Below are positions 1 to 9,190 of a DNA stretch of 51,566 bases, piece after piece. Positions within the stretch are counted from its first letter, which is position 1. The number at the start of each line of letters is the position of its first letter. Source of the DNA: Bernardetiaceae bacterium (GTDB taxonomy: Bacteria; Bacteroidota; Bacteroidia; Cytophagales; Thermoflexibacteraceae); the NCBI GenBank assembly GCA_025057115.1, contig JANWWZ010000019.1, positions 1 through 51,566 of the forward strand. Reading direction: 5' to 3'. The translations under genes and the position numbers were made by a program. Under the pieces are notes generated by a model. It saw only the letters and a program-made list of their open reading frames with translations. It had not been told where the DNA came from and did no database searches.

Positions 1-66
<66 letters not shown>

Positions 67-156
67 ACAAAGCTTTCCTACCTCATCCTGCGCGCCTACC
101 TTGTCAATGAACGCAATGCCACCAGAACTATATAGCCCAGTGACTTAGCTAAGCCT

Positions 157-187
157 CAAATATATGGCTTAGTAGCTTTTCTCCAAA
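157..187 (-). promoter_or_regulatory. rRNA operon promoter (Bacteroidota -33/-7 type)
   Basis: On the minus strand, TTTG at 187-184 is followed after 19 bases by TATATTTG at 164-157, a full match to the Bacteroidota consensus TTTG-N19-TAnnTTTG. An A/T-rich tract (AAATAAAATTT) lies just upstream, as in strong rRNA promoters. Transcription should start near base 150, giving a leader of about 85 bases before the 16S. The palindrome CTTAGCTAAG (144-153) sits over the predicted start site. Confidence 0.75.
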
Positions 188-542
188 ATTTTATTTCCCC
201 GTCTTATCAACTTCAACTCACCACAACTCCTTGCGAGTTTGGGACTGCAAATTTCATCTGTCAAAACTAAATATGCAATACCCTCCTCTAATTTTTTTAT
301 TAAAACATTGCTCCAGTCACTTAACCTTTTACAGCTGGATTACAATTAGTTGATTACCAGGAAAAAACGAAATAGCTAAAGACTTTTCCCCCTAAAGGTT
401 TTTATTGCATTGCCTTGCTCTTTCACTGGCTCTCCAAAGTGGCAGATTGGACAGTTCTTTCAAAATCCTTAGAATGTCTTCAAAGTAAGTTAAGCCAAGC
501 AGAACTTGGCTCTACCTTCGCTCAACCTGTTACCGTCTTTTT
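188..542. other. non-coding stretch upstream of the rRNA promoter
   Basis: I see no open reading frame, tRNA or strong hairpin here. It separates the rRNA promoter from the helicase remnant. The last ~60 bases may already belong to the remnant: one plus-strand frame stays open from about 501, but I cannot recognise conserved residues before about 543. Confidence 0.5.
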
Positions 543-1419
543 AATAACATAGTAGCACAAGTGCGCAAAAGCAATGCGAAATCGGGTCAGATGCCGCGCT
601 GGAGAGGTAGCCGCGCACCGCTTTCTTCCTGCCTTTCACAATTTCTTAGGCTCAAAATGCAAAACTGACAAACTAACCATGAAATAGAAATGCAAGTAGT
701 GCGTCCTGTACTGGCATTGCAACAACGATGGTTCGCAGTCCCTGGCGCTGATGAACTACTAATAGAGTATTTGTGCACAGAGAAGTGTTATCACTTGTTT
801 ACATATCCATTCGAAGACAGGTACACGAAGCCTTAGCTGCAGTTGCCTACCGCTTAACAGTTCGCCAATCCCTTACCTTTTCCATGACTATGGACCATGG
901 ATTCGAATTGCTTTCTAACCAACCCGCTCCAATTTTATGAGGCACTGGCGGAGGATCTGTTTACTACCGAAAATTTACAAGAGGGTTTATTAGCAGCTAT
1001 TAACAAGACTAAGATGGCACGCTGCAAATTTCGCCATATAGGCATGATTACCATATAGGCATGATTAGTGGATTAATTTTTCAAGGCTACCCCAACAAAA
1101 AAAACAACCTTTAAACACTTGCAATCTTCTAGCAAGCTCTTGTTTGATGTATTGAAACAATACAACCCTGAAAATTTGCTCGTTGCGCAAGCCTATAGAT
1201 AAGTAGTTGATATTCAGCTAGACTATTCCATACTTGAAGCAGCTGTGCAGGGAATTAGGCATCAGAGAATCATTTTTAAACGCCCTGGAAACCCAACTCT
1301 CTTTGCTTTTCCTGTTCTAGATGGATCGGCTGCGCGAGCAACTTTCCTCCGAAACTTTAGAAGAACGGATTGCAAAAATTGCAAAAATGGTTCTTCAACT
1401 CGAAAAATCAGGCTTATGA
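543..1419 (+). pseudogene. decayed 3' part of a ligase-associated DEXH-box helicase gene
   Basis: Three-frame reading of the plus strand recovers, in order, blocks that recall the C-terminal third of ligase-associated (Lhr-like) DEXH-box helicases: MPRWRGSRAPLSS (591), LALQQRWFAVPGADELL (714), YHLFTYPFEDR (789), VHEALAAVAYRL (821), HGFELLSNQPAP, FYEALAEDLFTTENLQEG (933), SGLIFQGYP (1067), LQSSSKLLFDVLKQY (1119), NPENLLVAQAYR, FAFPVL, and finally MDRLREQLSSETLEERIAK ending LQLEKSGL-stop at 1417-1419. The frame is broken by a TGA (666), shifts near 820 and 930, a 17-bp tandem duplication that brings in a TAG (1034-1067), a shift in an A-rich run (~1094-1108), a TAA (1200) and a shift near 1320. 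The N-terminal ATPase domains are absent. The family match rests on remembered family sequence, but the order and spacing of blocks make chance unlikely. The gene is dead in this form. Confidence 0.85.
1034..1067 (+). repeat. exact 17-bp tandem duplication
   Basis: The unit CCATATAGGCATGATTA occurs twice back to back (1034-1050 and 1051-1067) inside the helicase remnant. Removing one copy restores a continuous reading frame from the block ending FRHIGMI into SGLIFQGYP, so this is an inactivating slippage or duplication event. A smaller in-frame 9-bp duplication (ATTGCAAAA twice, 1369-1386) lies further on. Confidence 0.9.
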
Positions 1420-1457
1420 GCTGGTTAAAAGCCCATTGAAAAGCACTTTATTTAACC

Positions 1458-4157
1458 TTACACTCGAATGCCAACTATTGTAATGTCGTCGCGTTGTTCT
1501 GTTCCTTGCATATGTACGTCAAGACTTGCTTCTATCAGGCTTTTTTGCTGCTCAGCGGGTTTGGTGGCATGAAGTTCTAACATTTCGCGCAAAGTCTTAG
1601 AACCGAATTTTTGTTTATTGAGATTGTTCTGGTCTGCAAAGCCATCTGTAAACATGTATATCATATCGCCTTTTTCGAGAACTGCTTCATAGCGACTGTA
1701 GTTATAGTCTTTGCGTTGCAAACCACCTAAAGAAGCGCGGTCGCCTTTTAGAAAATATAGCTTATTTTCTTTAGCGACAAAAAAGTATAATGGTCGGCGC
1801 GCTCCAGCGTACACGATGCGCAATTTATTATTTTCCAACCTTTCCATTATTACAAGGCATACATCCATGCCATCGTCGTTTACTTTGTCTTGTTGCTTGA
1901 GAATGGCGCGCAGCTTGCGATCCATCATCTCTAGTACCATAACAGGGTCATATATCTTGCGCAAGCTGATAATTTCGTTAAACAATTGATGCGCAATCAA
2001 AGTCATAAACCCTCCCGGCACTCCGTGACCTGTACAATCTACAACAGCAAAAAATACCTTGCTGCCTTTTTCTGCCAGTATGGGCATGGAAGAATTTTCT
2101 CTTTCTTCGTTTTTTAGATAGTCTAGCCAGTAAAAATCGCCTGATACAATGTCTTTAGGTTTGTAAACGACAAAGTATTCGCCGAAAACTTCTTGCATTT
2201 GGGCGGCACTGGGCAGCATGGCTTCTTGAATAGTTTGAGCATAACGGATGCTATCAGTGATATTTTTGTTTTTGCGGCGAATAATTTCGTAGGCATTAGA
2301 GTTATCCAGCGCAATGGAAATGTAAGAAGCAAGCGTGCTAAGTACTTTTCGGTCTATTTCGTTATAAGCATTGGGTTTCATGCTCTGCACAGTAATAACA
2401 CCAATGGCTCTATCTTCGCGAACTAAAGGCAGATAAAGCAATGACTTGGGCATATCTTCTGTTACCTGAAAACTAGAAGCATTCAGGTATTTGGCGTAAT
2501 CTACCGCTAAATCGTTAATTACCACTTCTTTGCGATTTTTTAAGCACCAGCCCGAAAAACTAGGCTTTTCTATTGATTCCGAGTGATAGGATTGTTGCTT
2601 GCCATTGGCAATAAAATCCATGAACTCTATCTTTTTCTCTGCTTCGTTAAACACTCCTACGCCAAATACAGAGGCATCGAGCAAGGAAACTACATTGGTG
2701 TTGATAGTGGAAATGAGCTTCTTAAAGTCTAAGATAGCAGTAATTTTTTGTCCAATAGCACTGAGGGTTTTAATGTTGTTGTAGGCTTGGGTAATTTCAT
2801 CGCGTTGGCGCTCAATTTCCTTCTTTTGCTGATTGATTTTGCGCAGGGCTTGATAGCCGAAGATAATGGCAAGCAATAAGACAAAAGCTACAAAAGCAAC
2901 TACATAGAGAATCTGAATAGTGATTTGTCGCTGCGTTTCTACCGTAGTGATGCGTCCTTCTTTTTCAAGGATAGTAGCGCGCAGCCTTTGAACTAATTCT
3001 TGCGATTTTTGCTGGGCATTTTCATAGGCTACGTCGTTTTCTATCAGGGCTATTTCAAGGTTTTTGAGATACTTTTTCAGGTTTTCGCGCTGAGCAGGGG
3101 TAATGTCGCGTTCGTTGTTGAGTTTATCGGCTACCCGCTCCATTTCGCTGCGAATCTGGTTGCTCTTTTCGGCTAAAATCTGCTTGCGTAGCTCTAATTC
3201 GTTGATGATGCTGTAAAAATCATCGCGGTAGTTAATGATGGTAGAGTCTAAAGACTCACGCATAGGGATGCGAGGCTCGCGCAAACCTTCTGACTTGACT
3301 ATGATAAACACATAGTTGCCTTTCTCGTCAAAATCAAACTTAGCAATTTCATAGCCATCAATTATGAATTTGCTCACATCCACCTGAGAGGATTTGATAA
3401 CAAATTTGCCCTCCTTATCTGTTATGTAAGTTACTCCATCAACTTTTATCTTAAGGTTGGGAATGGGCAAGTAATTTTCATCGTAAATGGTTACATTCAC
3501 CACTGCCTCTTCTGGTTTTTCTGATTCTTTTCGGGGAGCGGTGTCTCCTCTGGGCAGGCGCAGCATTACAAAGCCAGCGTTTTGGAAAACCCGTATTTTG
3601 TCTGGAGGGATTCGCCTGCCTGAAACAGTGAAAGCAATGTCTTTAGTCAAGGGTACATTTTCCGGCAAGCGAGCTGAAAAGAAACCATGGGCATCAGTAG
3701 CTACTTTCTCCGAGTAGTTGCCTACTTTGACAAGTACATCTACTGCTTGCTGGGGCTCATTATTAGCTGAGATAACCTGTCCTTGAAAAAAGCCGGAAAT
3801 ATTTTCCATCAAAATTCTAAACTCTCTCGTATTGGCAAAATACTTGACATCTTTTACCCGCATGTCTCGGCGGAGTACTCGTACTTCTTTAGGTTGTTGT
3901 TCGATAGGTCGTGAAAGAGGGATGGAAAAATAGCCATTTTCATCTGTATCGGTGAAGGCACTCTTTTCAATAGATACTTTGGCGCCGGCAACGGGTTTGT
4001 TATCTACGTCAAACACCTTACCTGTAACGATGAAATCTTGTTGTGCATAACTTATCCCAGTAGTAAGCCATGCAACATAAATAAGTAGCCAAAGGCGGTA
4101 GCGCTGCATAAAAAATAGCCTCATAAGTGCGATTGTAAAGTTAAAGTTATGCGTCAT
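1458..4157 (-). CDS. PP2C/SpoIIE-type serine phosphatase with GAF domain and carboxypeptidase-regulatory-like repeats
   Basis: Membrane-bound signalling protein. A signal sequence (start possibly at 4124 or 4109 instead; both ATGs leave a better signal peptide) is followed by three beta-sandwich repeats of carboxypeptidase-regulatory type (about residues 42-110, 115-205, 225-290; FIVTGKVFDVDNKP opens the first). Then come a long coiled coil (~315-425), one membrane helix (~430-452), a GAF domain (~480-635) and a C-terminal SpoIIE/PP2C phosphatase (~655-899) with DSIRYAQTIQEAMLP, GDFYW and the metal-binding VVDCTGHGVPGGFM. The architecture suggests a periplasmic input domain controlling a cytoplasmic phosphatase; the target is unknown. 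It starts 19 bases after the nuoL-like gene and is probably co-transcribed with it. The final gene of the run converges on the helicase remnant. Confidence 0.88.
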   Translation of the reverse strand: MTHNFNFTIALMRLFFMQRYRLWLLIYVAWLTTGISYAQQDFIVTGKVFDVDNKPVAGAKVSIEKSAFTDTDENGYFSIPLSRPIEQQPKEVRVLRRDMRVKDVKYFANTREFRILMENISGFFQGQVISANNEPQQAVDVLVKVGNYSEKVATDAHGFFSARLPENVPLTKDIAFTVSGRRIPPDKIRVFQNAGFVMLRLPRGDTAPRKESEKPEEAVVNVTIYDENYLPIPNLKIKVDGVTYITDKEGKFVIKSSQVDVSKFIIDGYEIAKFDFDEKGNYVFIIVKSEGLREPRIPMRESLDSTIINYRDDFYSIINELELRKQILAEKSNQIRSEMERVADKLNNERDITPAQRENLKKYLKNLEIALIENDVAYENAQQKSQELVQRLRATILEKEGRITTVETQRQITIQILYVVAFVAFVLLLAIIFGYQALRKINQQKKEIERQRDEITQAYNNIKTLSAIGQKITAILDFKKLISTINTNVVSLLDASVFGVGVFNEAEKKIEFMDFIANGKQQSYHSESIEKPSFSGWCLKNRKEVVINDLAVDYAKYLNASSFQVTEDMPKSLLYLPLVREDRAIGVITVQSMKPNAYNEIDRKVLSTLASYISIALDNSNAYEIIRRKNKNITDSIRYAQTIQEAMLPSAAQMQEVFGEYFVVYKPKDIVSGDFYWLDYLKNEERENSSMPILAEKGSKVFFAVVDCTGHGVPGGFMTLIAHQLFNEIISLRKIYDPVMVLEMMDRKLRAILKQQDKVNDDGMDVCLVIMERLENNKLRIVYAGARRPLYFFVAKENKLYFLKGDRASLGGLQRKDYNYSRYEAVLEKGDMIYMFTDGFADQNNLNKQKFGSKTLREMLELHATKPAEQQKSLIEASLDVHMQGTEQRDDITIVGIRV

Positions 4158-4176
4158 AAAATCAAAAGTTTTGCAA

Positions 4177-6813
4177 TTAGTCGGTTATGTCGTCGTAAGT
4201 GAATTTTTCTCCCTTTTCAAGGAGGGAGTCAGCTTGGTAAAGCAATTGACGAGCTTGCGTCAAATAATACTGAAGGCTACCTATTGCTTGGTTGCTGAAT
4301 TGCTTTCGCAACAAAGCCGTTTGGATTTGCAGGCGAAGGTCGCGCCCGCGATAGAGCTTTCCCCGAAGGTGGCTTAGCTGCTTATACCATTGTCGGTAAA
4401 CCTTGTTGAAGGCGGCTAGGGCTGCCTTATTGCGTCCAAACTCAGCCTTTCGCAATTGACTATCAGCAATTTGTGCTGCCTGTTGATTCATTTGTTCAAA
4501 ATACTGATCGCGTATGTTAGTGATGTTGCCAAAAGCAACTTGCATTTGCCGATAGTTTTCTAAGACTTCTTCCCACTGCTGTTGCCAGAGTTTTACTTTC
4601 TCTTGTAGGGATATTTGTACAGTATCAGGCAGCTTGTCCTGAGGCGTGGTAGTTTCTGCTGGATTCGCTGGCTCTGGTGGTAATAGATCTGTAGCAAGGC
4701 TATCTGTAGTTTGTGCCAGCAAGTTTATCTTCTCTGCTAATGTAGCGCGACTTATTTGGAAATGCTCAATAGCTGCATGTAAATCTGGCAAAGCATTTTG
4801 AGCTTGATGGGCAGGCTGGCAGGAAGTAAGCAACCAAAGCACTAATAGGAGCAAAAACACAAGGGTGGTAATGTAATACCCTTGTACTTTTCCTTGCTGC
4901 AACGCTCTTGTTTTTTTGCCTAGCCAAGCTGTGGTAAGATAACAAAGTCGTACAAAGCCATCTACTAGTTTATGGTCCAGCCATGCCTGCAAATGGGCAA
5001 GCACTACAGTAGCTTTAGCCATTAATTCGATGGGGCGATCTAGCCATTGTTGTTCCCATTGTGCTGTTTTTCGGCTAATGGCGACAAAAATCGGCAACAA
5101 ATACCGCTCCAAGTAGTTTCCGATAGCAGTAAAACTAAAGTAGCGACTTCCTTCCGCCCAAATGCGAGGTTGAGGGGATAGAGCGCGTTTCTGATTCAAA
5201 AAAGCGGCAAAAGAAGTTTCGGTGTGTTTCCAGAGCTTGTAATAAAGCATATCCAAATACAAAAAATTGTATGCGGTGCGCCAGATAGGCAAGCGAGCCA
5301 GTTCTTCTTCCGTAGCGAGAATATTTGTACGACAGCAGTAAATTCTCCACGCTATTGCTGCGCCGCCTACAAGCAAGCCTACTGCAAGCACCGCTATCCA
5401 CCATGAATGTAATGGCGTAGGTAACTCAACAAAAGCCGTCAATGCACTGGAGCGCCACTGTAAAGGAGAAGTAGAAAAAGCTATAAAGAAAATAAATCCG
5501 CTTAAGGCTATTAGTGCAAAGGTTTGCCACCGATCGTGTGAAGTAGCAAAATAGTTCCTCGAATTGCGTTGGCGGGAATAGAAGGCTAAAAACCAAAGGC
5601 GAGCTGTGTAAAATGCCGTTCCTAGAGAAGTAAGCAATAGCACAACGAAACAAATTGCATTGGCTTGCATGACACTTGCCAAAATGCTCTCTTTGGAAAG
5701 AAAACCGGCTGTCAATGGAACTCCTGCCAGTCCAGCACTTGCCAAGGTAAACAATCCAAATAGAAGCCGCTTTTTGGACAGTCCACCCATTTGGCGAAGG
5801 TCTTGCGTACCCGCATAGTGAATTGCCATCCCAGCGCAAAGAAATAAAGTAGCCTTGTAGAAGCCGTGAGTGAGCAGATGTAAGAACGCTGCTTGAGGCT
5901 TATCTGCTCCTAGAGCTGCTAGCATAAGACCTAGTTGGGAGATGGTGGAGTATGCTAATGTTCGTTTTATATCGTATTGAGTGGAGGCGGCAAGGGCTCC
6001 TAAGAGAGCTGTCAGACTACCTATCCAAAGAGCCATTTGCAACACCTCAGGGGCAAGCCCAGCATGTACGCGGATTAGCAAGTAAATGCCCGACACAACC
6101 ATAGTAGCCGCGTGCATCAAAGCAGAAACAGGCGTAGGTCCTTGCATGGCATCTGGCAACCATACTGAAAAAGGCAACTGGGCTGATTTTCCCAAGGCAG
6201 CTAGCAAAAGCCCGAAACCTATCCACTGATACCAAGTTTCTTGTATGGGCTTGCATAGAGCTGATAGCTCAAATGAGTGAATAGCTGCCCAAGCACTTGC
6301 CAGAGCAAGAAAAAACCCTAGATCAGCTAAGCGGTTGATTATAAAGGCTTTGTTAGCTGCTTTTGCCGCCAGTACTCTTTTGCGCTCAAAGCCGATTAAC
6401 GCCCAACTACAAAAGCCTACAATTTCCCAAAAAAAGAACATAGAAAGTAAGTCAGCGCTAAGTGCCAAGCCATTCATTGCAAAGGTAAACAAGCCCAATA
6501 AAGCAAAATAATCGCCTTGGCGCTGGGCATGACGCATGTAATCCCATGAATATATTTGTACAGCAAGGGAAACTGTATTAACCATAAGCAACATAGTGCA
6601 TGCCACTGCATCGGCAGACCAGTAAAAGGCAACATCCTTTGACCAATGCCATACAAAGACTTCAGTAAAATGAGCATGGGCATACATGTAGCCTATCCCT
6701 GCCAAGTTTATCAGCGTTCCCCATGCTGGTAGGGTCTTACTCCATCGGAAAGGCAAGAGCCATGCGCCTAGTGCACCTACTAATGGCATCAAAGTCCACG
6801 ACAGGAGTTGCAT
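4177..6813 (-). CDS. nuoL: NuoL-like proton-translocating subunit with an extra C-terminal helical domain
   Basis: Residues 1-662 are a full NuoL/ND5-type antiporter-like subunit of respiratory complex I: FFFWEIVGF with the membrane Glu130, LGKSAQLPFSVWLPDAM with Lys209, LMHAATMV with His234, HGFYK with Lys320 and FLSKES with Lys374, then the long lateral-helix region (~530-640) and a final membrane helix (~645-662). NuoL proteins normally stop about there. This one continues for ~215 residues (about 4180-4827) from a lipobox-like LLTSC into a Pro/Thr linker and a charged, Gln-rich helical domain resembling nothing I recognise. No nuoK, nuoM or nuoN lies beside it; neighbours are a DUF5916 protein and the PP2C phosphatase. 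It could be a complex I subunit encoded apart from its operon, or a subunit of another ion pump. Confidence 0.85.
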   Translation of the reverse strand: MQLLSWTLMPLVGALGAWLLPFRWSKTLPAWGTLINLAGIGYMYAHAHFTEVFVWHWSKDVAFYWSADAVACTMLLMVNTVSLAVQIYSWDYMRHAQRQGDYFALLGLFTFAMNGLALSADLLSMFFFWEIVGFCSWALIGFERKRVLAAKAANKAFIINRLADLGFFLALASAWAAIHSFELSALCKPIQETWYQWIGFGLLLAALGKSAQLPFSVWLPDAMQGPTPVSALMHAATMVVSGIYLLIRVHAGLAPEVLQMALWIGSLTALLGALAASTQYDIKRTLAYSTISQLGLMLAALGADKPQAAFLHLLTHGFYKATLFLCAGMAIHYAGTQDLRQMGGLSKKRLLFGLFTLASAGLAGVPLTAGFLSKESILASVMQANAICFVVLLLTSLGTAFYTARLWFLAFYSRQRNSRNYFATSHDRWQTFALIALSGFIFFIAFSTSPLQWRSSALTAFVELPTPLHSWWIAVLAVGLLVGGAAIAWRIYCCRTNILATEEELARLPIWRTAYNFLYLDMLYYKLWKHTETSFAAFLNQKRALSPQPRIWAEGSRYFSFTAIGNYLERYLLPIFVAISRKTAQWEQQWLDRPIELMAKATVVLAHLQAWLDHKLVDGFVRLCYLTTAWLGKKTRALQQGKVQGYYITTLVFLLLLVLWLLTSCQPAHQAQNALPDLHAAIEHFQISRATLAEKINLLAQTTDSLATDLLPPEPANPAETTTPQDKLPDTVQISLQEKVKLWQQQWEEVLENYRQMQVAFGNITNIRDQYFEQMNQQAAQIADSQLRKAEFGRNKAALAAFNKVYRQWYKQLSHLRGKLYRGRDLRLQIQTALLRKQFSNQAIGSLQYYLTQARQLLYQADSLLEKGEKFTYDDITD

Positions 6814-6911
6814 GCATGCAAAGTAAAAATTTTAAAAGGTAGAAAAACGGCAGGCAGAAAGTTGAAGGAGGGCAAATTTTTCACCATAGTTCCTTAGTCG
6901 TACCCCAAGGT

Positions 6912-9128
6912 TTAGAATTGTTTTAAATACGAAATTTTGCCAATCAAGTGGCGGCTTGTTCGTCGTTGCCCCACGTCATCTTCAAAACTACGTTGGTTAA
7001 AAACTAAATAAACAAAAGACAAAGGTTGAAATTCCCAAGAAAGGCGCACATTCCACACTCCGCGCTGAGCTAAAGCGTTGAACTGATAAAATCCCATTAG
7101 TTGCAAACGCGGGTGAAAGGCTAGACGGCTCTCCATACTCCACAGTTGCACTGCTATATTTTTCTTTTCCACCCCTACCCCACTAAAGACATTGTTTTGG
7201 TAACTGAAGTTAAACTGAAAATAGGGTATAGGAGCAAAGCGCAAGTTGCCTTCTAGAGTGAGCAGGCTTCCATTATAGTAACCCCCTGCTGCAAGGTAGG
7301 CAAAGTAAGACACCTTTTTCGACCTATCGCTGCCTGCCATGGCACTGAACTGCCAGTAGTGATAGTTACCAGGCGAAATATCGATGCCCAAAGGGCTAAA
7401 AGTTTCTTCTATTCGCTGAAAAGTAGGGTCTATAAAAACGCCGAAAAAACCGCCTGTTTGGAAATCTAACCAAATGGGATTCAGTGAAAGGCGAGCTTCT
7501 TGTAAAGCTCCTGTGTGAGCGTTGAAATAAATTTCGGAAAAGACCCCTGGTTCAAAGCCGCGCATTCCCTTAGGCATCCAGGGCTTGCGAATAATTAAAA
7601 ACCCCCCTGGTGTAATGGCTACCACATTTTGGCGAGATACAAATCCTACTTTGGGATTAAACCGCTTTGTTATTACCGAACCAGTAAGCCATGCCACCAG
7701 ATTGTTTGCATCGTAGCGAAATTGTGCAAATCCTGCCCATCCTTTGCTTGCAGGGTTACTATCAAGGCTTTTCATTGCCATGGCATTAAGGTTGAGCGAC
7801 TGACTAAAGCGCGTAAAGACATCCGTAGCTACCACTGCGTTGTAACTAGCTGCCTGCCCATTAAGCGCCTCTTCATGACGGTAGGTAACAATACTTCCTA
7901 GTCGGTTTTGCGTTCCAAAGTTGTGTGAATAGCGTCCTATTGCGTAAGTAACTGGTGCATGGTCTGGTGTACCGCGCTGGCGCATGAGCATGCCACCGTA
8001 GTTCTTTTTTTCTGACCGATATACATAGCGCGCTCCGGCAGCAAGGGGCAGAGGGTTGCCTTGGTCATCCAGACCGATGCGGCGGCTAAAAAAAGGCTGA
8101 ATGCGCAAAGTTCCTTGTTCAGAATCTTCATCAGGAGTAAGCCCAATTCCAAAAAGACTTGCATTTTCCAAGAAGAACTGCCGACGTTCAGGGAAAAATA
8201 CCGAAAAACGCGACAAGTTATTCACCTGCCTATCCACATCGGCTTGGGCAAAATCGGTGTTAAAAGTTACATCTAGTACGCTATGAGAACTGGTAGCCCA
8301 TTTCATCTCTCCGCCAGCTTTTAAGGAAATTGGAATTAGCCCACTAGGTCCGTCAGCCTGATAGTTGAGTGTTTGCAAAGCATAAGGTATGAGTTGGATG
8401 TTAGTAGAGGGAGGAGGGGGTTGAATGCCTACCAATTCGCCTGCATAGTCCATGCGCAAAGGACTAAAAGCGCGGGGGTAAGGCGACCAAGCACTTTGTT
8501 CATTGGTAGCGCGGCGAGTGCGGAAAAAATTAATACCCCATGTAACTTGACCGCCAGAAGGTTTTTTGTAGCGCAAGGTTTGCCATGGGATGGCAAATTC
8601 TGCTGTCCAGCCGCTGTCGAGCCGTTGAGTGCGCACTATCCAACGACCATCCCACTCAGTGTCAAACAGTTGATCGTCAAAACTAAGCAGATCGCGTTGG
8701 CAGCCATAGGGATTGGTTATCAATACCATTGCATTGCGCTTGTCGTAAAATCCATCTATGGCAATGCCAAAGAGGTCGTGGGCTTGATAGTCGAAATCGC
8801 GGCGCAGGTCGGGGGCGCGCAGTGCTTTTTTCCCTCCTGAATCCCGACAAAATGCACCTATGTATAAAAAGCGATGGTCGTAAAGAGCCTTTACTTGCGT
8901 ATCAAAGTTGACTTTTTGTCCTTGAAATGGCTCAACTTGCACAAAATTGCTTACAGAAGGAGCAGTAAGCCAGGGGAGATCGTTTAAATACCCATCAATT
9001 TTCGGAGGAATTGCTGCGGGTACGGCAATTATTTTGCGCCGCATGGAATCTGGCTTGAATACCTCTTGTCCCCAAACTGTATTTTGCAGTGCTAGAAAAA
9101 GGGGCAGGAATTTGCACAACAGTTTCAT
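6912..9128 (-). CDS. DUF5916 domain outer-membrane protein with N-terminal CBM9-like domain
   Basis: A Sec signal peptide (MKLLCKFLPLFLALQNTVWG) precedes a carbohydrate-binding-like beta-sandwich (about 30-230; PPKIDGYLNDLPW is the usual opening of the CBM9-like domain in this family) and a long DUF5916 region (~240-738) with alternating aromatic/polar strands typical of an outer-membrane barrel. Motifs such as FFPERRQFFLEN are characteristic of the family. It ends in an aromatic-rich strand (KISYLKQF) as outer-membrane proteins do. The substrate is unknown for the family. It follows the CoA-transferase gene by 62 bases on the same strand; I see no metabolic link between them. Confidence 0.85.
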   Translation of the reverse strand: MKLLCKFLPLFLALQNTVWGQEVFKPDSMRRKIIAVPAAIPPKIDGYLNDLPWLTAPSVSNFVQVEPFQGQKVNFDTQVKALYDHRFLYIGAFCRDSGGKKALRAPDLRRDFDYQAHDLFGIAIDGFYDKRNAMVLITNPYGCQRDLLSFDDQLFDTEWDGRWIVRTQRLDSGWTAEFAIPWQTLRYKKPSGGQVTWGINFFRTRRATNEQSAWSPYPRAFSPLRMDYAGELVGIQPPPPSTNIQLIPYALQTLNYQADGPSGLIPISLKAGGEMKWATSSHSVLDVTFNTDFAQADVDRQVNNLSRFSVFFPERRQFFLENASLFGIGLTPDEDSEQGTLRIQPFFSRRIGLDDQGNPLPLAAGARYVYRSEKKNYGGMLMRQRGTPDHAPVTYAIGRYSHNFGTQNRLGSIVTYRHEEALNGQAASYNAVVATDVFTRFSQSLNLNAMAMKSLDSNPASKGWAGFAQFRYDANNLVAWLTGSVITKRFNPKVGFVSRQNVVAITPGGFLIIRKPWMPKGMRGFEPGVFSEIYFNAHTGALQEARLSLNPIWLDFQTGGFFGVFIDPTFQRIEETFSPLGIDISPGNYHYWQFSAMAGSDRSKKVSYFAYLAAGGYYNGSLLTLEGNLRFAPIPYFQFNFSYQNNVFSGVGVEKKNIAVQLWSMESRLAFHPRLQLMGFYQFNALAQRGVWNVRLSWEFQPLSFVYLVFNQRSFEDDVGQRRTSRHLIGKISYLKQF

Positions 9129-9190
9129 AAATACTGCGTAGAGGTACAGGCATAACTAATACAAGAGTGAAAGGGTTGACAATCGGTGCC

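Noticed and set aside
262-269. second rRNA promoter with TAGTTTTG on the minus strand
   Set aside because: No TTG or TTTG at the required distance upstream.
587-778. 63-codon minus-strand open frame
   Set aside because: It lies over the helicase remnant, whose conserved blocks are on the plus strand; no start signal or family features.
1245-1439. 64-codon plus-strand open frame as a small gene
   Set aside because: Its first half is the frame of the decayed helicase and its second half is out of frame past the ~1320 shift.
4180-4860. separate lipoprotein gene after nuoL, from the LLTSC lipobox
   Set aside because: No in-frame start codon with a signal peptide of its own; the membrane helix belongs to NuoL and the frame is continuous.
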